Part shown: positions 16,693 through 23,586 of the stretch, piece after piece
How positions within the stretch are numbered: the first letter of the stretch is position 1
How the letters are laid out: every line of letters begins with the position of its first letter
NCBI RefSeq assembly: GCF_006152145.1
Contig: NZ_VDFV01000029.1
Coordinates: 1-49,362, forward strand
Length of the DNA: 49,362 nt
Source: Rubellimicrobium roseum
Lineage (GTDB): Bacteria; Pseudomonadota; Alphaproteobacteria; Rhodobacterales; Rhodobacteraceae
Reading direction: 5' to 3'
Made by a program: the position numbers and the translations under genes
Notes under the pieces: generated by a model
Database searches by the model: none
Told to the model about the DNA's origin: nothing
What the model saw: the letters and a program-made list of their open reading frames with translations, nothing else

Positions 16693-17256
16693 TCAGATGA
16701 TCCGCACTTGGGTGCCGACCGGCACAAGGTCGAAGAGCTGGGTGATGTGCTCGTTGTAGAGGCCCACGCAGCCATCCGAGGACGAGCGCCCGATCTTGCG
16801 CGTGTCGTGGGTGCCATGGATGCGGTAGTACTGCCAGGACAGGTAGAGGGCGCAGGCGCCCAGCGGGTTGCGGGGGTCTCCTCCCGGCACCACCGCCGGC
16901 CATTCGGGAAAGCGCTCGCGCATGGACGGGGTCGGCGTCCAGGAGGGCGCTACCTTCTTCTCCACCACCTCGGTGTAGCCCCGCCGGGTCAGCTCATCGC
17001 TCGCCGGGACGGAGGTCGGGAAGACGCGGTAGTCAGACCCATCCGCGCTCCAGTAGTGGAGCGACGTGGAGGTGGTGTCGGCGACGATGGCTCCCGCACC
17101 CAGCGTCTCGAAGTGGTCGCGCCAGTCGTGGGTCACAAAGCCCGAGACGTTGCGGCTCGGCGTTTCTTGCGCGCGCAGCAGCCCGGGGGCGGCCAGTCCC
17201 GCCACCAGGGTCCCGGCCCCCAACAGTAGACTCCGGCGGGTCGTGTCTCGGCTCAT
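16693..17256 (-). CDS. L,D-transpeptidase (YkuD domain), Tat-type signal
   Basis: 187 residues from the ATG at 17256; a longer frame upstream covers the regulatory region. The start MSRDTTRRSLLLGAGTLVAG looks like a twin-arginine or Sec signal ending near LLRAQ. The YkuD domain has YYRIHGTHDTRKIG (His147) and SSSDGCVGLYNEH (Cys163). A Gly replaces the Arg that usually follows GC[IV], as happens in some subfamilies. It is first in a transpeptidase pair and divergent from the DUF302 gene; a CTTAAG-N5-CTTAAG box lies 158 bp upstream. It should act in the periplasm on peptidoglycan. Confidence 0.92.
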   Translation of the reverse strand: MSRDTTRRSLLLGAGTLVAGLAAPGLLRAQETPSRNVSGFVTHDWRDHFETLGAGAIVADTTSTSLHYWSADGSDYRVFPTSVPASDELTRRGYTEVVEKKVAPSWTPTPSMRERFPEWPAVVPGGDPRNPLGACALYLSWQYYRIHGTHDTRKIGRSSSDGCVGLYNEHITQLFDLVPVGTQVRII

Positions 17257-17413
17257 GTCGTTGTCCTGCTCAGCGGCCGTGTCCGTCCGGCCTTGGGTCA
17301 TGCTCGATCGTGCAAGGGCGAGTCCCGAGTGTCCTGTTTCGCCCCGAGGCAGAGCCGTGGGAGCAAGACGAGGCGGGACCACCGCATGCAGGGCTCCAGG
17401 ATGGCCGTCGAAG

Positions 17414-17430
17414 CTTAAGCCAACCTTAAG
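17414..17430. promoter_or_regulatory. PmrA/QseB-type response-regulator box
   Basis: CTTAAG-CCAAC-CTTAAG, two hexamers with a 5-bp spacer, in the divergent region between the L,D-transpeptidase (start 17256) and the DUF302 gene (start 17549). The architecture is that of PmrA/QseB boxes. A second copy lies at 20126-20142 beside the two-component system genes. The sequence is AT-rich against a GC-rich background. Confidence 0.65.
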
Positions 17431-17548
17431 GGACCACGTCATGACCAGAGCAGAGGATATGCGTGCCGCCCCGCAGTCCGCTGACAGCTCGATGGATCAG
17501 GATCGCTGCCGACCCGTTGAGCCTGGGAGTCGGATGGAGGTCAGGACT

Positions 17549-17935
17549 ATGGACTACACGATCAACCGCGTCTTCCCGAACGCCGACGTCGAGAAGGTCG
17601 ACGCCCGCGTGAAGAGCGCGCTCGCTGAGCAAGGCTTCGGAGTCCTCATCGAGATCGACGTGGCAGCCACCATGAAGACGAAGATCAACCAAGACATCGC
17701 CCCCTACCGCATCCTGGGCGCCTGCAACCCGACCATGGCCTTCCAGGCGCTTGGCGCGGAGCCCCGGGACGGAGCGATGCAGCCCTGCAACGTGATCCTG
17801 CGGGCGGTAGAGGCTGGGGTCGAGGTGAGCGCCATCGACCCCGTGGCCTCGATGATGGCGATCAAGAACGAGGACCTGAAGAGCGCGGCCGGAGAGGTGC
17901 GCGACAAGGTCCGGCAGGCTTTGGAAGCCGCGTAG
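17549..17935 (+). CDS. DUF302 domain-containing protein
   Basis: A 128-residue protein starting MDYTINRVFPNADVEKVDAR, with GGAGG eight bases before the ATG. It contains EQGFGVLIEIDVAATMKTKI, YRILGACNPTMAFQAL and PCNVILRAVEAGVEVSAID, the complete DUF302 pattern. The function of the family is not established; these small cytoplasmic proteins are often found near metal- or stress-response genes. It is divergent from an L,D-transpeptidase across the CTTAAG box at 17414-17430, so it is probably part of the same regulon as the neighbouring two-component system. Confidence 0.9.
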   Translation: MDYTINRVFPNADVEKVDARVKSALAEQGFGVLIEIDVAATMKTKINQDIAPYRILGACNPTMAFQALGAEPRDGAMQPCNVILRAVEAGVEVSAIDPVASMMAIKNEDLKSAAGEVRDKVRQALEAA

Positions 17936-17982
17936 CCCCTCCCGTTTCGCCGGTTACCTGATTGGCCAACGACGACCTGATA

Positions 17983-19398
17983 TCACTTGGCCGGGCTCGC
18001 CTGTAGATCTGGCACGGCCGGACCGACGTGCCCTGAGAGGCAAGGCAGGACGAGTTCGGCCAGAAGGCCCCCGCCCTCGGCCCGGGTGAGCGACAGGCGC
18101 CCGCGCAGGCGCTCCATTGCCAGATCCACGATGGCAAGGCCCAAACCACTACCTGCCCCCTCAGCCTGCCGGCCCCGCACGAAGCGGCGGGTGACCAAGG
18201 CCAGCTCATCCAACGGAATGCCGGAGCCATGGTCTCGCACCCGAATGGCGCAGCTCCGGCCCTCTTCGACGGCGTGCATGGTAAGGGTCACCTCAGAGCC
18301 CTGCGGCCCGGCCGCCAGAGCGTTCTCCAGCAGATTGCGGACGGCGGTCCCGAGGAGGAGGGGACGGCTGCATTGCAGGACGCAGCTCTCCTTCAGGTCG
18401 GCATGGAGCGCAACGCCTTTGACCCGAGCCAGCGACGCGAGATCCTCCATTACGTCGGCCAGAAGAGGCGCAATGCTCGCGGGATGCTCGCCAGCTTCTG
18501 CCACTTCGGCCTCGATAGCCGCCATATCGAGGAGCTGGCGAACCATGCGGTCGGTACGGTCCACCGCCTTCTGGATCTGCGCGAGCGCCCGGTCCTTCGT
18601 GGCGGGGTCCGGCGACATGGCCGCGACCTGCGCCTGGGTCTTGAGACCCGAGAGCGGCGTCTTGAGTTCGTGAGCGGCAAAGGCCGTAAAGGTGCGCTCG
18701 CTCTCGCGCGCTGAGGCCACGCGGGTCATCAGGCCGTTCAGGCCTTCGATGAGTGGGCGCACCTCGCTGGCCGCAGGTTCATCGGGCAAGGGGGTCAGGT
18801 CGGAGGCCGACCGGTTGGAAAGGACCCGGGCCACCCGGTCCAGGGGGGCGAGGCCCCGCCCGAGACTGATCCAGATCAGGCCCAGGAGGGCCGGGAGCAC
18901 GAGGCCGGCGGGCAGCACCAGGGCGGTGATGATGCTGCCCACCAGGTTCTCGCGCATCGCCCTAGTGTCGGCCACCATGACCCGGATGCCGAGGTCGGGG
19001 TCCTCGGCGGTGTAGACGCGCCAGGCCTGCCCATCGACATCGCTCGTGCTGAAGCCGGACGAGTTGGAGCTGAGACGTCCATCGGGAGCGCCTTCCGACT
19101 GGCCCAGCAGACCGCCCTCGACCGACCAGATCTGGCAGGAAAGGCGGTGCTCATAATCGGCCGCAGGCGCGAAGGCCGTCTCCGTTCCAGCACCCTCCAT
19201 CACCCCGGCGGCGGCCCCGAGATCGATGCTGTTGTCGGCGATGAGCGAGACCACCATCCGGGCCGCCTCCGAGAGGCGGGCATCCAGCACGCGCTCGACA
19301 TGCGCCTCGGTCCGAGCTCGCGTCCAGACTACGGCCGAGGCCCAGACCGCGCCGGTGGCCAGAACGAGGATGAGGAAGAGACGCAGGCGTATGGACAT
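17983..19398 (-). CDS. Sensor histidine kinase (QseC/PmrB-like)
   Basis: 471 residues from the ATG at 19398, which overlaps the stop of the response-regulator gene (ATGA). There are two transmembrane helices: about 7-26 and 155-178, enclosing a periplasmic sensor of about 130 residues. Then a HAMP-like linker, HisKA with FTAFAAHELKTPLSGLKTQ (His243), and HATPase with RNLLENALAAGPQGS and GAGSGLGLAIVDLAMERLRG. It resembles QseC/PmrB/TctE kinases. The pair is surrounded by three L,D-transpeptidases and a DUF302 gene, so it probably senses an envelope signal such as a metal, cationic peptide or wall damage; which one is not visible. Confidence 0.93.
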   Translation of the reverse strand: MSIRLRLFLILVLATGAVWASAVVWTRARTEAHVERVLDARLSEAARMVVSLIADNSIDLGAAAGVMEGAGTETAFAPAADYEHRLSCQIWSVEGGLLGQSEGAPDGRLSSNSSGFSTSDVDGQAWRVYTAEDPDLGIRVMVADTRAMRENLVGSIITALVLPAGLVLPALLGLIWISLGRGLAPLDRVARVLSNRSASDLTPLPDEPAASEVRPLIEGLNGLMTRVASARESERTFTAFAAHELKTPLSGLKTQAQVAAMSPDPATKDRALAQIQKAVDRTDRMVRQLLDMAAIEAEVAEAGEHPASIAPLLADVMEDLASLARVKGVALHADLKESCVLQCSRPLLLGTAVRNLLENALAAGPQGSEVTLTMHAVEEGRSCAIRVRDHGSGIPLDELALVTRRFVRGRQAEGAGSGLGLAIVDLAMERLRGRLSLTRAEGGGLLAELVLPCLSGHVGPAVPDLQASPAK

Positions 19399-20075
19399 CA
19401 GGCAGTCTCCTTCGCGGTCGGGGGAGCGAGACGATAGCCGGCGCCCCGCACCGTCTCGATGAAGCTGGCTCCGAGCTTGCTGCGCAGCCGGTGGACGTGG
19501 ACCTCGACGGTGTTGCTCTCCACGCCGTCCTCCCAACCGTAAAGGCGCTCTTCGAGTGCGGACTTGCCCAGGACGGCGCCGGGGCGCTCGATAAGGGCCC
19601 GCAGGATTGCGAACTCTTTCGGAGAGAAGGTCTGCACCTCGCCGGCGATCTCGCCCTTCATCTTGGCAGGATCGAGCACAAGGCCGTTCCAGGCGATGCG
19701 GCCATCGGCTCGGCCCTCCGCGCGGCGCAGGATGGCGCGCAGGCGGGCGGCGAGTTCCTCCAGGTCGAACGGCTTGCCCAAGTAGTCGTCGGCGCCGCCA
19801 TCGAGCCCCGCCACCCGCTCGTGCGGGCGGTCACGGGCGGTCAGCATGAGCACCGGCAGAGTGGAGCCCCGACTGCGGAGCCGCGCCAGGAGGTCGAGCC
19901 CCGAGCCGTCCGGCAGCATGAGATCAAGCACCATGCCGGAGAAGCCGCCGGCCTCGAGCGCCGCCTCCCCCTCGACCCGTGTGGCGACTGCTTCGGAGGT
20001 GAACCCGGCAAACGAGAGGCCCACCACGAGGCCGTCCCGCAGGACATCATCGTCCTCGATGATCAGGATGCGCAT
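19398..20075 (-). CDS. OmpR-family response regulator (QseB/PmrA-like)
   Basis: 225 residues. The receiver has IIEDDD at the acidic pocket, the phospho-acceptor Asp51 in MVLDLMLPDGSG and Lys in LGKPFDLEEL. The C-terminal winged helix contains FSPKEFAILRALIERPGAVL and NTVEVHVHRLRSKLGASFIE, the OmpR/PhoB pattern. It is closest to QseB, PmrA and TctD. Regulators of this type bind direct CTTAAG-like hexamers 5 bp apart; exactly such a box lies 51 bp upstream of its own start (20126-20142) and another at 17414-17430. This suggests autoregulation plus control of the flanking transpeptidases. Confidence 0.95.
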   Translation of the reverse strand: MRILIIEDDDVLRDGLVVGLSFAGFTSEAVATRVEGEAALEAGGFSGMVLDLMLPDGSGLDLLARLRSRGSTLPVLMLTARDRPHERVAGLDGGADDYLGKPFDLEELAARLRAILRRAEGRADGRIAWNGLVLDPAKMKGEIAGEVQTFSPKEFAILRALIERPGAVLGKSALEERLYGWEDGVESNTVEVHVHRLRSKLGASFIETVRGAGYRLAPPTAKETA

Positions 20076-20125
20076 GATGAGACCTCAGGGGCTGTGGCAC
20101 AGTCGAGGCGTCCTGCCCGGCTTTC

Positions 20126-20142
20126 CTTAAGCCTGGCTTAAG
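20126..20142. promoter_or_regulatory. PmrA/QseB-type response-regulator box
   Basis: CTTAAG-CCTGG-CTTAAG, the same architecture as 17414-17430. It lies between the response regulator (start 20075, minus strand) and the lipoprotein L,D-transpeptidase (start 20224, plus strand), so it could control both. Confidence 0.68.
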
Positions 20143-20223
20143 GCGGAGGGCCGACAGACGCGGCGTGTTCCTGCGGGACCGCTGCCGGTCGCGCAACCCC
20201 GAAGCCACAAGGAGCACTGCTTC

Positions 20224-21054
20224 ATGTCGTCCCATTCCGCGGCCCTGCTGGGTCTCGCCGGCCTGAGCCTGGTGGTCGCCTGCGCCCCTCCGGAGCCGGG
20301 CGAGACCCCCGACCCTGTCGCTTTTGTCGCGCCCCTTGAACCAGCCCCGCCGGCGCTGACCCCAGACGAGCTGGCCATGGATGGGCCCGTCCAGGACGGG
20401 GACACCCTGATCCCCGCCGTGGACCCCCAGTACCTCACCAGGGAGAAGATCCGCCAGGAGGTGGACTACTGGACCGCCGAGCGTTCGGGCACCACCAACG
20501 TCGACCCCTATGCCCGCACCCTCTACTTCATCCTCGAGGGTGACCGGGCCATGCGCTACGCGGTGGCCGTGGGCGATGACGGCCGCGGCTGCTCGGGCGA
20601 GGGGATCGTCCCCTACGCTCGCGAGTGGCCGCGCTGGACGCCCACGTCGAACATGCTGGCCGAGAACCCGGAGCTCTACGGACCGCACCGCAACGGCATG
20701 CCGGGCGGCCCCGAGAACCCTCTGGGCGCCCGCGCCCTCTACATCCACCAGGACGGCGAGGACACGCTTTACCGCATCCATGGCACGCCCCAGCAGTGGT
20801 CGATCGGGGAGGCCACCTCGGCCGGATGTATCCGGCTCTTCCAGCAGAACATCATCGACCTGCACCAGCGGGTGGAGGGCAACACGCGCGTGGTGGTGCT
20901 CTCGGCTGAAGAGAGCGGGCAGGGGACCCGAAGCCCGAATGCGCTGATCGATCCGCTGCCGATGGCCGGGGGATCGGTCATGGAATCGGAGGAGGTGCTC
21001 GCCGGCCTGAGTGAGCCGGACATCGGCGGCGGACTTGAGCTGGGGGCTTGGTAG
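20224..21054 (+). CDS. L,D-transpeptidase lipoprotein (YkuD domain)
   Basis: 276 residues. The signal peptide ends in a lipobox LSLVVAC with Cys20 as the lipidated residue, followed by a Pro/Glu-rich linker (21-60). The YkuD domain has TLYRIHGTPQQWSIG (His186) and TSAGCIRLFQQN (catalytic Cys202), and REWPRWTPTSNMLAE shared with the other two transpeptidases. The C-terminus has an acidic, Gly-rich tail (about 230-276). It is probably anchored in a membrane facing the periplasm. It is divergent from the two-component system, with a CTTAAG box 82 bp upstream. Confidence 0.92.
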   Translation: MSSHSAALLGLAGLSLVVACAPPEPGETPDPVAFVAPLEPAPPALTPDELAMDGPVQDGDTLIPAVDPQYLTREKIRQEVDYWTAERSGTTNVDPYARTLYFILEGDRAMRYAVAVGDDGRGCSGEGIVPYAREWPRWTPTSNMLAENPELYGPHRNGMPGGPENPLGARALYIHQDGEDTLYRIHGTPQQWSIGEATSAGCIRLFQQNIIDLHQRVEGNTRVVVLSAEESGQGTRSPNALIDPLPMAGGSVMESEEVLAGLSEPDIGGGLELGAW

Positions 21055-21161
21055 GCACGCGCAGTCAGGTAGGCGGGTCGGCTTGGTGCTGGCTTGCCAC
21101 CCCCGCGCGGGACGGCTGTCGGACATGCCGCAGCCCCGCATGCCGAACCCCATCCGGCCCC

Positions 21162-21190
21162 TTGACATATGCAAATATAAGAATATGTAT
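21162..21190 (+). promoter_or_regulatory. Candidate promoter and BigR-type operator of the sulfide operon
   Basis: TTGACA at 21162-21167 and TATGTA at 21184-21189, 16 bp apart, form a plausible -35/-10 pair. They lie inside an AT-rich imperfect palindrome, ACATATGCAAATATAAGAAT then ATGTAT, with perfect ACATAT/ATATGT outer arms. The region is unusually AT-rich for this window. BigR/SqrR-type ArsR repressors bind AT-rich palindromes overlapping the promoter, and a BigR-like gene ends this operon. Confidence 0.55.
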
Positions 21191-21312
21191 GCGTCCGTAA
21201 TCGGGGCCCGACCCAAGCATTCACCGCACGCTGACAGACTTGGTCCGGCCCCGACCCTCTTGAACCGACACGGCCCTGGACGGCCATACCTCCTCGCAAA
21301 GGGATCCCGCCT

Positions 21313-21741
21313 GTGACCCTCACCGACTTTACCCCATTTGCCTCGCTCTCGGGTGGTGCGCTGATCGGCCTCTCGGCCGTGCTGCTCATGGGCCTCCTCG
21401 GCCGCATCGCCGGCATCAGCGGCATCGCGGTGCGACTGCTGCCGCCCTACCTCGACGCCGACACCCGCGGACGCATGGCCTTCATCCTGGGCCTGATCGC
21501 CGCGCCGTCGGTCTGGCTCCTCACGACCGGCGCCTGGCCGCAGGTGACCCTTGAGGCGAGCGCCCCGCTGCTCCTCGTCGCCGGTCTCCTCGTAGGCTTC
21601 GGCTCGGTCTGGGGGGCGGGCTGCACGTCGGGCCACGGGGTCTGTGGGCTCTCGCGCCTGTCGGCCCGGTCTTTCGTCGCGGTCGGCACCTTCATGGCCA
21701 CGGCCTTCCTCACCGTCCTCCTCGTTCGTCACGTCTTCTGA
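21313..21741 (+). CDS. YeeE/YedE family membrane protein (first half)
   Basis: 142 residues, GTG start at 21313, four to five hydrophobic helices. It carries the family signature GAGCTSGHGVCGLSRLSARS near the C-terminus, with the conserved cysteines of thiosulfate/sulfur-compound transporters of the TsuA type. In two-gene versions each half is about 140 residues. It is first in the operon; the partner half starts ten bases after its stop. It probably moves a reduced sulfur species across the inner membrane. Confidence 0.9.
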   Translation: MTLTDFTPFASLSGGALIGLSAVLLMGLLGRIAGISGIAVRLLPPYLDADTRGRMAFILGLIAAPSVWLLTTGAWPQVTLEASAPLLLVAGLLVGFGSVWGAGCTSGHGVCGLSRLSARSFVAVGTFMATAFLTVLLVRHVF

Positions 21742-21751
21742 GGTCCTGCCC

Positions 21752-22201
21752 ATGCCCATCCTTGTCCAGTTCCTCCTCGGTCTCCTTTTCGGCACCGGCC
21801 TCATCGTCGCGGGCATGTCCGATCCCGCAAAGGTCCTGAACTTCCTCGACCTCGCGGCCATTCCGTCAGGCACTTGGGACCCGAGCCTTGCCTTCGTGCT
21901 CCTGGCCGCCACGGCCGTGACCTTCGTGGGCTACCGCCTGGTGCTGCGCCGGCCCCGGCCAGTCTTCGACACCCAGTTTCACCTGCCCCACAAGACCCGG
22001 ATCGAGGCTCCAGTCATCGTAGGCCCTGCGATCTTCGGCATCGGCTGGGGTCTTGTGGGCCTCTGCCCGGGTCCGGCTTTCACCGCCCTCGGCACCGGCC
22101 GCCCCGAGGCCTTCCTGTTCGTTACCGCCATGCTCCTGGGCATGGTCGCCGCCCGGCTCCTTGCGCTGCGGGCCATCGGTGGCTCCGCGCAGCGCGCCTG
22201 A
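21752..22201 (+). CDS. YeeE/YedE family membrane protein (second half)
   Basis: 149 residues from ATG 21752, with LLFGTGLIVAGMSDPAKVLN, the typical start of the second YeeE/YedE half, and GWGLVGLCPGPAFTALGTGR with the conserved cysteine. There are four hydrophobic helices. It should pair with the preceding gene product. This gene pair is a regular member of BigR-controlled sulfide-detoxification operons. Confidence 0.9.
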   Translation: MPILVQFLLGLLFGTGLIVAGMSDPAKVLNFLDLAAIPSGTWDPSLAFVLLAATAVTFVGYRLVLRRPRPVFDTQFHLPHKTRIEAPVIVGPAIFGIGWGLVGLCPGPAFTALGTGRPEAFLFVTAMLLGMVAARLLALRAIGGSAQRA

Positions 22202-22235
22202 TCCAGTTCACTTCGCCTCTGAGGAGATCCTCATC

Positions 22236-23126
22236 ATGCAAGACGTTCCTTTCATCCCCGAACTGTCCGTGAAGCCCGAGGTCACGGCCTTCTTCGACGA
22301 GGCCACCAACACCGTGACCTACGTGGTCAAGGACCCGAACTCGAACGCCTGTGCCATCGTCGACTCGGTGATGGACATCGACTACGCCTCCGGCCGGATC
22401 ACCTATGAGAGCGCCGACAAGGTCATCGACTTCGTGAAGGCCAACGGCCTCCAGGTCGAGTGGCTGATCGAGACCCACGTCCACGCCGACCACCTCTCGG
22501 CCGCGCCCTACATCCAGCAGAAGCTCGGCGGAAAGATCGGCATCGGCGCCAACATCACCGTGGTGCAGGACACCTTCGGCAAGATCTTCAACGAAGGCAC
22601 CGAGTTCCAGCGCGATGGCTCGCAGTTCGACCGCCTCTTCGAGGACGGCGACAGCTACGAGATTGGGACGATGACCGCCCACGCCCTCTACACGCCCGGG
22701 CACACGCCGGCCTGCATGACGCATGTGGTCGGCGACGCGGCCTTCGTGGGCGACACCCTCTTCATGCCCGACGGCGGCTCGGCGCGGGCCGACTTCCCGG
22801 GCGGCGACGCGGGGGTGCTCTACGACTCGATCCAACGGGTGCTCGCCCTGCCCGACGAGACGCGGCTCTTCATGTGCCACGACTACGGCCCGAACGGCCG
22901 CGACATCCAGTGGGAGACCACGGTCGCCGAGGAGAAGGCCCACAACATCCATGTGGGCCAGGGCAAGTCTCGTGAGGAGTTCATCCAGTTCCGCACGGAG
23001 CGGGATGCTTCCCTCGCTGTGCCCAAGCTCATCCTGCCCTCGCTCCAGGTGAACATGCGTGCGGGTGAGGTGCCCACGGACGCCAGGGGCCGGCCGATGC
23101 TCAAGGTCCCCGTGAACGCCTTCTGA
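22236..23126 (+). CDS. Persulfide dioxygenase-like metallo-beta-lactamase-fold protein
   Basis: 296 residues from ATG 22236 (GAGGAGA upstream). The metal motif is IETHVHADHLSAAPYIQQK (HxHxDH), followed by YTPGHTPACMTHVVGDAAFV, GDTLF and MCHDYGPNGRD with further His and Asp ligands. This matches the ETHE1/Blh persulfide dioxygenases, mononuclear iron enzymes that oxidise glutathione persulfide to sulfite in the cytoplasm. In some BigR operons this domain is fused to a DUF442 domain; here DUF442 is a separate gene 27 bases downstream. A second, paralogous MBL gene lies at 25368. Confidence 0.92.
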   Translation: MQDVPFIPELSVKPEVTAFFDEATNTVTYVVKDPNSNACAIVDSVMDIDYASGRITYESADKVIDFVKANGLQVEWLIETHVHADHLSAAPYIQQKLGGKIGIGANITVVQDTFGKIFNEGTEFQRDGSQFDRLFEDGDSYEIGTMTAHALYTPGHTPACMTHVVGDAAFVGDTLFMPDGGSARADFPGGDAGVLYDSIQRVLALPDETRLFMCHDYGPNGRDIQWETTVAEEKAHNIHVGQGKSREEFIQFRTERDASLAVPKLILPSLQVNMRAGEVPTDARGRPMLKVPVNAF

Positions 23127-23153
23127 CACCTACACTGCGACAAGGACACCGTT

Positions 23154-23480
23154 ATGCAACTCAAGAAGCTCGACGAGCGGCTCTCTGTGGGCCCGCAGAT
23201 CACCCCTGACGAGGTGGCCGACCTCGCGAAGTGGGGCTTTCGCTCGATCATCTGCAACCGCCCAGACGATGAGGATCCGGGCCAGCCCTCCTTTGCCGAG
23301 ATCGCGGCTGCCGCTGCGGAGCAGGAGATGGAGGTCCGGCACATCCCGGTTGCCGGTCGGCCCGCCGAGGCGCAGGCGGTCGCTTTTGCGGAGGCTCTCA
23401 AAGAGATGCCAAGTCCGATCTACGCCTATTGCCGCTCCGGCGGCCGTGCCGGGGCGCTGGCCATGATGACCGGCCGGTAA
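23154..23480 (+). CDS. DUF442 / TIGR01244-type phosphatase-like sulfurtransferase
   Basis: 108 residues starting MQLKKLDERLSVGPQITPDE, with the P-loop-like active site YCRSGGRAGALAMM containing one cysteine, and FRSIICNRPDDEDPGQPSF typical of DUF442. The fold is that of dual-specificity phosphatases, with a rhodanese-like Cys-x5-Arg loop. It corresponds to the N-terminal domain of Blh. It probably transfers or releases sulfane sulfur for the neighbouring dioxygenase. The spacing places it in the same transcript. Confidence 0.9.
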   Translation: MQLKKLDERLSVGPQITPDEVADLAKWGFRSIICNRPDDEDPGQPSFAEIAAAAAEQEMEVRHIPVAGRPAEAQAVAFAEALKEMPSPIYAYCRSGGRAGALAMMTGR

Positions 23481-23586
23481 GCTCGACGACCTTGCCGGCT
23501 CCGGCCTCTTGAGTCCGGGGCCGACCGCTCACCGGGGTCGGGCCGCCCGGTGCCCTTCTCGCCTTCAGATCTCCAAGGACACTGCC

